Below are positions 20,387-30,475 of a stretch of 64,000 bases of DNA, piece after piece. The translations under genes and the position numbers were made by a program. The stretch comes from Morinoia aosen (lineage: Eukaryota; Arthropoda; Malacostraca; Amphipoda; Talitridae), in NCBI GenBank assembly GCA_030386875.1, contig CM059576.1, forward strand, positions 13,520,058-13,584,057, given 5' to 3'. Each line of letters starts with the position of its first letter. Position 1 is the first letter of the stretch. Below the pieces are notes generated by a model. That model did not search any database and was not told the origin of the DNA. It was given only the letters and a program-made list of their open reading frames with translations.

Positions 20387-21372
20387 AGGAAGTAATATCG
20401 CATGAACCCTGTGTGAAGCAGCGGTAAGGTACAATATCGCATGAACCCTGTGTAAAGCAGCGGTAAGGTACAATATCGCATGAACCCTGTGTAAAGCAGC
20501 GGTAAGGTACAATATCGCATGAACCCTGTGTAAAGCAGCAGTAAGAAACAATATCGCATGAACCTTGTGTAAAGCAGCAGTAAGGTACAATATCGCATGA
20601 ACCCTGTGTAAAGCAGCAGTAAGGTACAATATCGCATGAACCCTGTGTAAAGCAGCAGTAAGGTACAATATCGCATGAACCCTGTGTAAAGCAGCAGTAA
20701 GGTATAATATCGCATGAACCCTGTGTAAAGCAGCAGTAAGGTACAATATCGCATGAACCCTGTGTAAAGCAGCAGTAAGGTACAATATCGCATGAACCCT
20801 GTGTAAAGCAGCAGTAAGGTACAATATCGCATGAACCCTGTGTAAAGCAGCAGTAAGATACAATATCGCATGTACCCTGTGTAAAGCAGCAGTAAGATAC
20901 AATATCGCATGAACCCTGTGTAAAGCAGCGGTAAGGTACAATATCGCATGAACCCTGTGTAAAGCAGCAGTAAGGTACAATATCGCATGAACCCTGTGTA
21001 AAGCAGCAGTAAGGTACAATATCGCATGAACCCTGTGTAAAGCAGCGGTAAGGTACAATATCGCATGAACCCTGTGTAAAGCAGCAGAAAGAAACAATAT
21101 CGCATGAACCTTGTGTAAAGCAGCAGTAAGGTACAATATCGCATGTACCCTGTGTAAAGCAGCAGTAAGGTACAATATCGCATGAACCCTGGGTAAAGCA
21201 GCAGTAAGGTATAATATCGCATGAACCCTGTGTAAAGCAGCAGTAAGGTACAATATCGCATGAACCCTGTGTAAAGCAGCAGTAAGGTACAATATCGCAT
21301 GAAACCTGTGTAAAGCAGCAGTAAGGTACTATATCGCATGAACCCTGTGTAAAGCAGCGGTAAGGTACAATA
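20387..21372 (+). repeat. 39-bp tandem repeat, about 25 units
   Basis: Unit of 39 bp containing GCATGAACCCTGTGTAAAGC. Two minus-strand frames stay open for more than 300 codons, giving 13-residue repeats, because the period is a multiple of three. These frames show no motif and are not called genes. Variant units (CATGTACCC, GAACCTTGTG, GGTATAATAT) recur at spacings that are multiples of 39, which shows block duplication inside the array. Confidence 0.95.
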
Positions 21373-21964
21373 AGATGTAAATATTATGTAAAATGAACTT
21401 TTCATTAAGTTGTTAGGCTCAGTTTTGTCTTATTCTACTCGTATGAGATGCAGACCGAGCCTTGCAGACATCGACCAGCAGACTACAGTGAGATGAATTA
21501 CTCGCATAGAAAGGATATAGTCTAATTATATATCTATTCAATGTTGGAGGCTAACTGAAGAGATGAGAAGTGATGTATCGAGACACATCCTTCTCATTGT
21601 ATACTTCTTCGATGGTAATATTCCGACCTGCAGACACTTTCATTTCAGTGAAATTAAAATAACATTGTCACCCAGAAAATAACTCATTGAATTTAATGAA
21701 TATGTTTTGTGAATATGAATCAAATGTTTAAACAAAATAAATGCATAAGTGTACAATGTACGAGGTCATGTGTTTTCAAATATGTTTTTATTATATTGTT
21801 GATTAATTGTAAAATTGATAAATGAAACAGAATTTTATGTTTCTAAAATATGTTTTTAAGCACCCACAATTACGTTAAATGACTGATAACATTATTGGCA
21901 CTGAAAAAACTTGTAATGCAAATTTTGCGGCCGGAAGGCTATGACAGGTTGGGAGGTACTGGGA
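21373..21964. other. Spacer between arrays, nothing recognised
   Basis: AT-rich; no ORF, TIR or array seen. Confidence 0.4.
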
Positions 21965-23052
21965 TGAAAATACATGTAACTTGTTCGTGTGTGGACAGTC
22001 CAATACTGAGTATTGGCACCTGCGTCCAGTTTTGGATAGGCAATCACCGAGTACCTGCGTCCAGTATTGGACAGGCAATCACTGAGTATTGGCTCCTGCG
22101 TCCAGTTTTGGATAGGCAATCACTGGGTATTGGCTCCTGCGTCCAGTATTGGGTAGGCAATCACTGAGTACTGGCTCCTGCGTCCAGTATTGGATAGACA
22201 ATCACTGAGTATTGGCTCCTGCGTCCAGTATTGGATAGGCAATCACTGAGTATTGGCTCCTGCGTCCAGTATTGGGTAGGCAATCACTGAGTACTGGCTC
22301 CTGCGTCCAGTATTGGATAGACAATCACTGAGTATTGGCTCCTGCGTCCAGTATTGGATAGGCAATCACCGAGTACCTGCGTCCAGTATTGGACAGGCAA
22401 TCACTGAGTATTGGCTCCTGCGTCCAGTATTGGATAGGCAATCACTGAGTATTGGCTCCTGCGTCCAGTATTGGATAGGCAATCACTGGGTATTGGCTCC
22501 TGCGTCCAGTTTTGGATAGACAATCACTGAGTATTGGCTCCTGCGTCCAGTATTGGATAGGCAATCACCGAGTACCTGCGTTCAGTATTGGACAGGCAAT
22601 CACTGAGTATTGGCTCCTGCGTCCAGTATTGGATAGGAAATCACTGAGTATTGGCTCCTGCGTCCAGTATTGGATAGGCAATCACCGAGTACCTGCGTCC
22701 AGTATTGGACAGGCAATCACTGAGTATTGGCTCCTGCGTCCAGTATTGGATAGGCAATCACTGAGTATTGGCTCCTGCGTCCAGTATTGGATAGGCAATC
22801 ACTGAGTACTGGCTCCTGCGTCCAGTATTGGATAGGCAATCACCGAGTACCTGCGTCCAGTATTGGACAGGCAATCACTGAGTATTGGGTCCTGCGTCCA
22901 GTATTGGATAGGCAATCACTGAGTACCTGCGTCCAGTATTGGACGGGCAATCACTGAGTATTGGCTCCTGCGTCCAGTATTGGATAGGCAATCACTGAGT
23001 ATTGGCTCCTGCGTCCAGTATTGGACAGGCAATCACTGAGTATTGGCTTCCA
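21965..23052 (+). repeat. Composite tandem repeat, about 41-bp and shorter units
   Basis: About 28 units built on CTGCGTCCAGTATTGGATAG and CAATCACTGAGTATTGG. Full units are about 41 bp; a shorter variant lacks the TTGGCTC stretch and reads CGAGTACCTGCG. The two types alternate in blocks, indicating higher-order organisation. Each unit holds small palindromes (CCAGTATTGG; CCAATACTGAGTATTGG at the start). A decayed, partly inverted relative lies at about 23500-23560. Confidence 0.9.
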
Positions 23053-23813
23053 TGTCAAGTTGCGGGTAATATTCTGCTATTTTCCATTTAAGATAATAAT
23101 TTCGATCTGATATAGGAAATAAGTTCAGGCAATATTGGCAGCAGATTATTTTAGCGTTGGATGCTGACTGAGGGATAGATTGGTGCTGAGATTATTGGTA
23201 GATTTGTCTTTGGATTTGTGATTGTATATGTGATTGAAATATGAAGATAAATAATAGCAAGATAAGTATTCTGGTGTAAAAACCTGTGAAAAATTAATTA
23301 AATATTCTAATAAATAATTTAAATTCTACAAGTAAATTAAATTGATGAAATAATTGTGAAAATCATTTATAGTATTTAATTTAATTATTACTTGTAAAAC
23401 AATTTATAGCATTAAACCCAGCACCCAAAACTCAATAAATCTAGGGCCAAAATTGGCTGAACTAAATGTCCAATAAAAGAATATTATCCAATACATGACG
23501 GTGGAGCCAATACTCGGTAATTGTATCCAACACTGGAAGTAGGATCCAATACTCAGTATTGAGCTGTTCTCACATGCACAATTCGCAGGCACAATCCTGA
23601 CAATGTACTCTATTTAGATAATTGTTAGCCTGTGGGCTGGAAAAATTCGTTCGTAATGCAAGTTTGGGCTTACTAGAAAGTTAATTTACTATTTGTGAAG
23701 CCATTTGTGGTTGCGACACGGCCTCTGTCCTAACATTTGATGTAAGTGCGTCTGTTGCCGAGCGAAGGAATTCTGCTACTGTACAGCTAACACGTCACAC
23801 TACGGCAGGTGTC
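23053..23813. other. Spacer with decayed repeat fragment
   Basis: AT-rich apart from about 23500-23560 (GAGCCAATACTCGG, GATCCAATACTCAG), a degenerate relative of the preceding array. No gene. Confidence 0.45.
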
Positions 23814-24250
23814 GTGTTCACGCAAGTGTACTATAAGTTAAGGGGGTATAAGTTCGTGTTCGCACAGGTGTACTATAAGTTAAGGGGGTATAAGTTCGTG
23901 TTCACGCAAGTGTACTATAAGTTAAGGGGGTATAAGTTCGTGTTCACGCAAGTGTACTATAAGTTAAGGGGGTATAAGTTCGTGTTCACGCAAGTGTACT
24001 ATAAGTTAAGGGGGTATAAGTTCGTGTTCACGCAAGTGTACTATAGGTTTAGGGGGTATAAGTTCGTGTTCACGCGTACAATAAGTTAAGGGGGTATAAG
24101 TTCGTGTTCACGCAAGTGTACTATAAGTTAAGGGGGTATAAGTTCGTGTTCACGCAAGTGTACTATAAGTTGAGGGAGTATAAGTTCGTGTTCACGCAAG
24201 TGTACTATAAGTTAAGGGGGTATAAGTTCGTGTTCACGTAAGTTAAGGGG
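23814..24250 (+). repeat. 42-bp tandem repeat, about 10 units
   Basis: Unit of 42 bp containing GTGTTCACGCAAGTGTACT and TTAAGGGGGTATAAGTTC. One frame is open for 91 codons with a 14-residue repeat, a consequence of the period; no gene is called. Confidence 0.95.
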
Positions 24251-25080
24251 GTCACCTCAGGCCCCTGCCAGGCCCCTGTTGGTCCAGTGAGCTTGTGTTG
24301 CTTTGTTGTTGGAAAAGGAACCTTGGGTGGTGGACTATTCGGTTCTAAAATTTTATGGTGCTACGGACACTAGATCCCTCCCCCCAGGGAGGGGGGGGGT
24401 CTGTAAGGGGGCCAAAAGTCCTGAATTTTCGACCCCATTTCGAGCCCATATAAAAAATAAAAACAAAACGGGAAATGAAAAATTTGAAAGCGAAACTTTG
24501 TTTACAATGCTACAAGGATTCTAAAACAGTCTTTGGTTTTGTTCTGGCATAATAATTCAATTAGTTCTATTCATTTGAAATATCAATAAAAAGGCATTAA
24601 GAATACAATAGGTCCAATGTTTTCACAAGGCAAGGCCTCAATTTGACAAAATGAATAGAAAAAAATGTGTTTCTTTTCATAAGTTACATATAATAGTCAA
24701 ATTTCATAATAATCAGACCACAAATATGAAATTTCATAATTTTTTCATTTAATAATAAAATTTGTTATATTTTTAATTACAATTCACAGTGTGAATATGA
24801 AGTTATGCATGGAGGTAATCGAAATAAAAATGAAAACAGCATTCAATTATATACAATGTCCATTATATTACACTTCAACAAAAAATTTCGTTTTTCGCAT
24901 ATACCCAAAACCTCTAATTTTCAACATTCAAAAGAATAGAAGTCGGTGAGTTTATCGGTTTATCGGAGAAGTCGGTTTATTCAGAATTTTCGTAATAGAA
25001 ATTTTATTAGTAAAGTGTAATAGTCCTTTTTAAGTGATGGGCAAGAAGTTGTCCTCCTTTGTTAAAAAAAGTTGGTTATT
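24251..25080. other. Upstream region of the SGNH-like ORF; repeat and G-rich hairpin
   Basis: At 24375-24399 a C-run and a nine-base G-run could fold into a short GC hairpin. About 24505-24735 is a diverged direct relative of 27085-27310 (shared AAGGATTCT, TTTTGTTCT, ATCAATAAAAA). The last 120 bp before the ORF contain no clear TATA box. A short upstream ATG frame (25036) of 15 codons ends at the TGA overlapping the ORF's ATG. Confidence 0.4.
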
Positions 25081-26025
25081 ATGAAAATTCTGAATAAAGA
25101 TAGTATAGTGGGCAGTAGAAGCCTTCATCTAAATTTGGCACAGGGTAAGGAAAGTCCCTCGACAAGGTGCGATGTACTAATACCCCCCTGTCCTCAGAGT
25201 CGGGTGCTGCTGCTAGTGGGAGATTCCCGTGCCAGAGATGCTACCTTGGCCGCCCCTCCTGGCTGGAGGCTGCGCCTGTGCGTGTGTCCGGGGGCTACAT
25301 TGGCTCGGCTAACGGAAACTGCACAGAACGAGCTTAACGCTGGGGAACGGCCGGATATGCTAGTCATGGTGGGTCTCCACTGTGACCTGACGTATTTGGC
25401 CACCTACGGCGTGGCGGCAGCTCGGGGCCTCATGAGACTGGCGGAACCGGCCCCGCTACCTGAGATTCGGTTGGCCGTAACCTCGGCAGACCATGTGCTT
25501 CGCCATTATTATGGGGTCCCGGTTATGTGGTGTCTGCCGGCTACCCCCAACTTCGCCCGCTTCAACACTTTACAGGGCGTACGGTCACGGCGCTGGTATG
25601 AGCTACCCGAGTTCCTCTGCCAGGAAGCGGAGTGGTCGGCCACCCGGTACAGATCAACGGTGCGGGAACTGGAAGGGTATTTCCAGCGGCAAGGGGTCCA
25701 TACGATCATGTTGGACCGCTATTTGGGGTTACACCGGTACTTGGACAGCCAAGACGGGGTGCACCCCATACCCGAAGTGGGAGCCCGCGTTTGGAGGAGA
25801 TCGCTGGAGGAAGCGGTGGCCCGCCGTCCCGCGATGGGTCCGTCAGTGGTCCGCGGCCGGGTGTTGTCTCTGGCGGAACGGTTCCGTCGCAGAGAGCGAC
25901 GCAGGCGGCAGAGCCGGTCGCGACGGCTGAGGGCCACGCTGCGGGCGGTTGATCTCAGTACCGCGGACCGATGGCCGGGCTACCCCTTTTTGCAGGAGTC
26001 GACGCATGGAGGGCGTCGCCAGTAG
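25081..26025 (+). CDS. SGNH-hydrolase-like protein with arginine-rich tail (314 aa)
   Basis: Start taken as the ATG at 25081. Residues 42-50 read VLLLVGDSR, the SGNH block I with Ser49. A glycine that could serve as block II is at 71 (CPGATL). Residues 225-228 are DGVH followed by P, matching the D-x-x-H block V (Asp225, His228). The block III G-x-N-D position reads GLHCDL, so the usual oxyanion Asn appears absent. Residues about 268-295 are an arginine-rich tail (RFRRRERRRRQSRSRR), suggesting nucleic-acid binding or nuclear targeting. The ORF is intronless and far more GC-rich than its surroundings. SGNH esterase domains are known from CR1-type LINE ORF1 and Ngaro/DIRS elements, so a retroelement-derived ORF is the leading guess; no RT or recombinase is present beside it. 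Confidence 0.55.
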   Translation: MKILNKDSIVGSRSLHLNLAQGKESPSTRCDVLIPPCPQSRVLLLVGDSRARDATLAAPPGWRLRLCVCPGATLARLTETAQNELNAGERPDMLVMVGLHCDLTYLATYGVAAARGLMRLAEPAPLPEIRLAVTSADHVLRHYYGVPVMWCLPATPNFARFNTLQGVRSRRWYELPEFLCQEAEWSATRYRSTVRELEGYFQRQGVHTIMLDRYLGLHRYLDSQDGVHPIPEVGARVWRRSLEEAVARRPAMGPSVVRGRVLSLAERFRRRERRRRQSRSRRLRATLRAVDLSTADRWPGYPFLQESTHGGRRQ

Positions 26026-26103
26026 TCTGGCCAGTTTGTTCATTGTGTTGGGGTTTCCCGTTGGAAGCCCCGAATAGCTTTTTAAGGGGGGAGGGGTATA
26101 GTA

Positions 26104-26367
26104 GTGTGCTACTATTTTGAATCCTTATTATTGTTAGTTGTGTCTTGTTTGTTTGTAGTTGCGTTTTTGTATACTCTGGAAAGTAACATCCACGTGCGAC
26201 CTGTTACGCGTAATAGCGAGAGCATGTGGAGGGTTGCCGAGGATAGGTTGAGGAAGTTAGTTTTGAAGCTTGTAGAGGTCGGTTGGCTACCTTTGTACTC
26301 CTCCGTGTATACTTTCATCGGTGACTGCGTTGTATGTGATATGGTGGGTCTGAGCAAGGACAAGTGA
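26104..26367 (+). other. Open frame with hydrophobic stretch downstream of the SGNH-like ORF
   Basis: An 87-codon open frame that begins without ATG (first codon GTG). It has a strongly hydrophobic N-terminal segment (LLLLVVSCLFVVAFLY) and then a mixed basic part. The first ATG is at 26224, after the hydrophobic stretch, leaving 47 residues. It lies between the SGNH-like ORF and the poly(A) signal and may simply be 3' untranslated sequence. Confidence 0.2.
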
Positions 26368-26517
26368 TAAAGGCTAAAGTCCGGTGCTAGAAGACTCCGC
26401 CATAAGATAGTCGCCAACGTATGAAGCAGGATTGTATAGTTTCATGTAGCATAGTCATGCCGACCGGTTTTGTTGTAAGTGGTCTGTTTAAAGTGTAATA
26501 CCCTGAATGTGGATACC

Positions 26518-26523
26518 AATAAA
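26518..26523 (+). terminator. Poly(A) signal AATAAA
   Basis: Canonical AATAAA about 490 bp after the stop of the SGNH-like ORF, on its strand, followed by T-rich sequence at about 26540. Consistent with a transcript end, unproven. Confidence 0.4.
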
Positions 26524-27189
26524 CGTAAGTTTCGCATTTTGTTGTTTTTCATGAAGGCCGGATTGAGAATAGCGCCACAAGTTTGGGTCTAGAAACTAAC
26601 GGGAAGCTGGTGCGAATTCAAGAGAAGTTCGGTCGTAATTTGCGTTCAGGTGTATTTTGGTAAACCCTTTGTTGGCGACTGTACCGAAGCCTGGGACGGC
26701 TCTGGAGTTTGTTGGCTGAGTTGAGCCCTGGATGCTCTGGAGATAGGTTGATAGATTAAGACGGATCCTGGAGAGCATTGAGAATTAGGTAGCAGCGCTA
26801 CGACCCGTGCTTTACGTTGGTTAGGCTGGTGAAGTGGTGGTCGCGCAGCCCAGTGTATGTAAATTCCGCGACCCCGCGGCATCAGAACTACCACACTAGC
26901 AAAAAACAAAGACAGTTTTAGAATCCTTGGAACATTTCTAACAAAAGTATTGTGCCTTTCTTCCCAATTTCACATATAATTTTTGTGCATCAAGCTCAAA
27001 CCCAAAATTATTGTATATGCTAGTTAGTGATCTAATATAATATATAACAAATTTTGATTTGTAAAAACTTAACACCGTACTTTTGTTAAAATGTTCCAAG
27101 GATTCTGAAACTGTTTTCGTTTTTGTTCTAGCATATAAACTCAATGACATATATTCTTTTGAGGTATCCATAAAAATGTACCAAAAAAC
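26524..27189. other. Non-coding; diverged repeat relative
   Basis: No gene. The part from about 27085 begins a repeat related to 24505-24735. A minus-strand open frame across 26938-27306 has no recognisable motif and its counterpart in the related repeat is riddled with stops. Confidence 0.4.
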
Positions 27190-27640
27190 TAATTTTTCAT
27201 CTTTTTCAAAAGAAGTAAGGCCTAAATGAAAAAGTCCCACGAGTAAAAAAGTTTTACATTCAACAAATACATATTCTGGCCAAATTTCAAACGAATCAGA
27301 TGACAATACTGAAATGTTGAAGTGACCCCCTTAAGGTTGCTACTCTCCACCGCAAGTAGCTTTCCGTAAGGTAGCCAGTTTCATCAATACGAGTCAGTAT
27401 AGACTCTCAATAATATTAGCAAAGAACAGTGGAAGAAATCTTCGCTCAGTTGAGACGCTGGTTGAATACCATATTAATTTAACGACTGTATTTATGTAAA
27501 AGAAGATACTATACTGGAAAGATTCTTGTCACCATGAAATGTCAGTTTGTCACCATCAAAGATAGGTGAATATTTTAATTCAAATTGAATTCAATAATCT
27601 CAATTGAAACGAATATTTCATCTGACCTAAATTATTGATT
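27190..27640 (+). repeat. Left direct repeat flanking the 22-bp array
   Basis: About 450 bp matching 29846-30295 in the same orientation. Shared phrases include TTTACATTCAACAAATACATAT, shown here only as ACATTCAACAAATACATA, then CATGAAATGTCAGTTT and GTAGCCAGTT/GTAACCAGTT. Divergence is considerable, so the copies are old. Confidence 0.65.
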
Positions 27641-29845
27641 TTCTAAAGATGAGTCACTAATTTCTAAAGATGAGTCACTAATTTCTAAAGATGAGTCACT
27701 AATTTCTAAAGATGAGTCACTAATTTCTAAAGATGAGTCACTAATTTCTAAAGACGAGTCACTAATTTCTAAAGACGAGTCACTAATTTCTAAAGACGAG
27801 TCACTAATTTCTAAAGACGAGTCACTAATTTCTAAAGACGAGTCACTAATTTCTAAAGACGAGTCACTAATTTCTAAAGACGAGTCACTAATTTCTAAAG
27901 ACGAGTCACTAATTTCTAAAGACGAGTCACTAATTTCTAAAGACGAGTCACTAATTTCTAAAGACGAGTCACTAATTTCTAAAGACGAGTCACTAATTTC
28001 TAAAGACGAGTCACTAATTTCTAAAGACGAGTCACTAATTTCTAAAGACGAGTCACTAATTTCTAAAGACGAGTCACTAATTTCTAAAGACGAGTCACTA
28101 ATTTCTAAAGACGAGTCACTAATTTCTAAAGACGAGTCACTAATTTCTAAAGACGAGTCACTAATTTCTAAAGACGAGTCACTAATTTCTAAAGACGAGT
28201 CACTAATTTCTAAAGACGAGTCACTAATTTCTAAAGACGAGTCACTAATTTCTAAAGACGAGTCACTAATTTCTAAAGACGAGTCACTAATTTCTAAAGA
28301 CGAGTCACTAATTTCTAAAGACGAGTCACTAATTTCTAAAGACGAGTCACTAATTTCTAAAGACGAGTCACTAATTTCTAAAGACGAGTCACTAATTTCT
28401 AAAGACGAGTCACTAATTTCTAAAGACGAGTCACTAATTTCTAAAGACGAGTCACTAATTTCTAAAGACGAGTCACTAATTTCTAAAGACGAGTCACTAA
28501 TTTCTAAAGACGAGTCACTAATTTCTAAAGACGAGTCACTAATTTCTAAAGACGAGTCACTAATTTCTAAAGACGAGTCACTAATTTCTAAAGACGAGTC
28601 ACTAATTTCTAAAGACGAGTCACTAATTTCTAAAGACGAGTCACTAATTTCTAAAGACGAGTCACTAATTTCTAAAGACGAGTCACTAATTTCTAAAGAC
28701 GAGTCACTAATTTCTAAAGACGAGTCACTAATTTCTAAAGACGAGTCACTAATTTCTAAAGACGAGTCACTAATTTCTAAAGACGAGTCACTAATTTCTA
28801 AAGACGAGTCACTAATTTCTAAAGACGAGTCACTAATTTCTAAAGACGAGTCACTAATTTCTAAAGACGAGTCACTAATTTCTAAAGACGAGTCACTAAT
28901 TTCTAAAGACGAGTCACTAATTTCTAAAGACGAGTCACTAATTTCTAAAGACGAGTCACTAATTTCTAAAGACGAGTCACTAATTTCTAAAGACGAGTCA
29001 CTAATTTCTAAAGACGAGTCACTAATTTCTAAAGACGAGTCACTAATTTCTAAAGACGAGTCACTAATTTCTAAAGACGAGTCACTAATTTCTAAAGACG
29101 AGTCACTAATTTCTAAAGACGAGTCACTAATTTCTAAAGACGAGTCACTAATTTCTAAAGACGAGTCACTAATTTCTAAAGACGAGTCACTAATTTCTAA
29201 AGACGAGTCACTAATTTCTAAAGACGAGTCACTAATTTCTAAAGACGAGTCACTAATTTCTAAAGACGAGTCACTAATTTCTAAAGACGAGTCACTAATT
29301 TCTAAAGACGAGTCACTAATTTCTAAAGACGAGTCACTAATTTCTAAAGACGAGTCACTAATTTCTAAAGACGAGTCACTAATTTCTAAAGACGAGTCAC
29401 TAATTTCTAAAGACGAGTCACTAATTTCTAAAGACGAGTCACTAATTTCTAAAGACGAGTCACTAATTTCTAAAGACGAGTCACTAATTTCTAAAGACGA
29501 GTCACTAATTTCTAAAGACGAGTCACTAATTTCTAAAGACGAGTCACTAATTTCTAAAGACGAGTCACTAATTTCTAAAGACGAGTCACTAATTTCTAAA
29601 GACGAGTCACTAATTTCTAAAGACGAGTCACTAATTTCTAAAGACGAGTCACTAATTTCTAAAGACGAGTCACTAATTTCTAAAGACGAGTCACTAATTT
29701 CTAAAGACGAGTCACTAATTTCTAAAGACGAGTCACTAATTTCTAAAGACGAGTCACTAATTTCTAAAGACGAGTAACTAATTTCTAAAGACGAGTCACT
29801 AATTTCTAAAGACGAGTAACTAATTTCTAAAGATGAGTAACTAAG
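27641..29845 (+). repeat. 22-bp tandem array, about 100 units
   Basis: Units of exactly 22 bp containing AAAGACGAGTCACTAATTTC, perfect for about 90 consecutive copies. The first five units read GATGAGTCA, which contains the AP-1 consensus TGAGTCA; the central ones read GACGAGTCA. Three of the last four units read GAGTAA. Variants at the edges with a homogeneous centre are the classic mark of unequal exchange. No ORF. Confidence 0.98.
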
Positions 29846-30295
29846 GCTTAATTGAAAAAAATCACATGAGTGTAAAAACGTTTACATTCAACAAATACAT
29901 ATACTGGCCTAATTTCATCCGAATCAGATTAGAAAACTGAAATGTTGATGTGACCCGACTTGTTGATGCTACTCTCGTTGGAAAACACGGTTCCAACAGG
30001 TAACCAGTTCCATCAATGCGAGTCCATGTGAACTCTCAATAATAGTTACAAATGCTTAAGAGCAACAAGTCGGTAAGTTAAACGAGGGCTAATTGGAAAC
30101 CATCTTAACTTAACAGATGTTTTTTCGTAAAACCTAATTTTATACCGAAAAGATTTTTTCATCATGAAATGTCAGTTTATCCCAATCAAAAATAGGGCAA
30201 TATCTGAATTCGAATTCAATTGTACATTTTCAATTTAAACGAGAATTTAATTTTACCTAAATCAATGCTTCAGAACATTTAGGGTGACTAAATTA
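29846..30295 (+). repeat. Right direct repeat flanking the 22-bp array
   Basis: Diverged direct copy of 27190-27640; together they suggest that the array grew at, or was duplicated within, an older repeat with a longer period. Confidence 0.65.
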
Positions 30296-30475
30296 TTTTT
30301 TAGGTGTGTCATATATGTAGAAATAACTAGTTTGCTCATACTAATGACTGCAAATGAATTTATTCAATCATTATGTAATTTTTAATTTACAGGTCATGAA
30401 AAATCATTTCAATAATTGGATGTCCTACAGTACTAAAACATTATTATTAACTTACAAATTCTATACAAGCATTTA

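Noticed and set aside
20357-21405. Two minus-strand frames of more than 300 codons
   Set aside because: They are a by-product of a 39-bp tandem repeat: the period is a multiple of three, so frames stay open. No domain and no unique sequence.
23814-24089. 91-codon frame with 14-residue repeats
   Set aside because: By-product of the 42-bp array.
25038-25083. Upstream starts for the SGNH-like ORF
   Set aside because: The in-frame extension begins at a TTG, and the upstream ATG is in another frame and ends after 15 codons; the ATG at 25081 is preferred.
26938-27306. 122-codon minus-strand frame
   Set aside because: Lies in a dispersed repeat; the related copy at 24505-24735 has several stops in the matching frame and no motif is present.
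27641-29845. GATGAG...GAAA-like phrases suggesting hammerhead ribozymes
   Set aside because: The 22-bp unit lacks the conserved CUGAUGA and GAAA core together with pairing stems.
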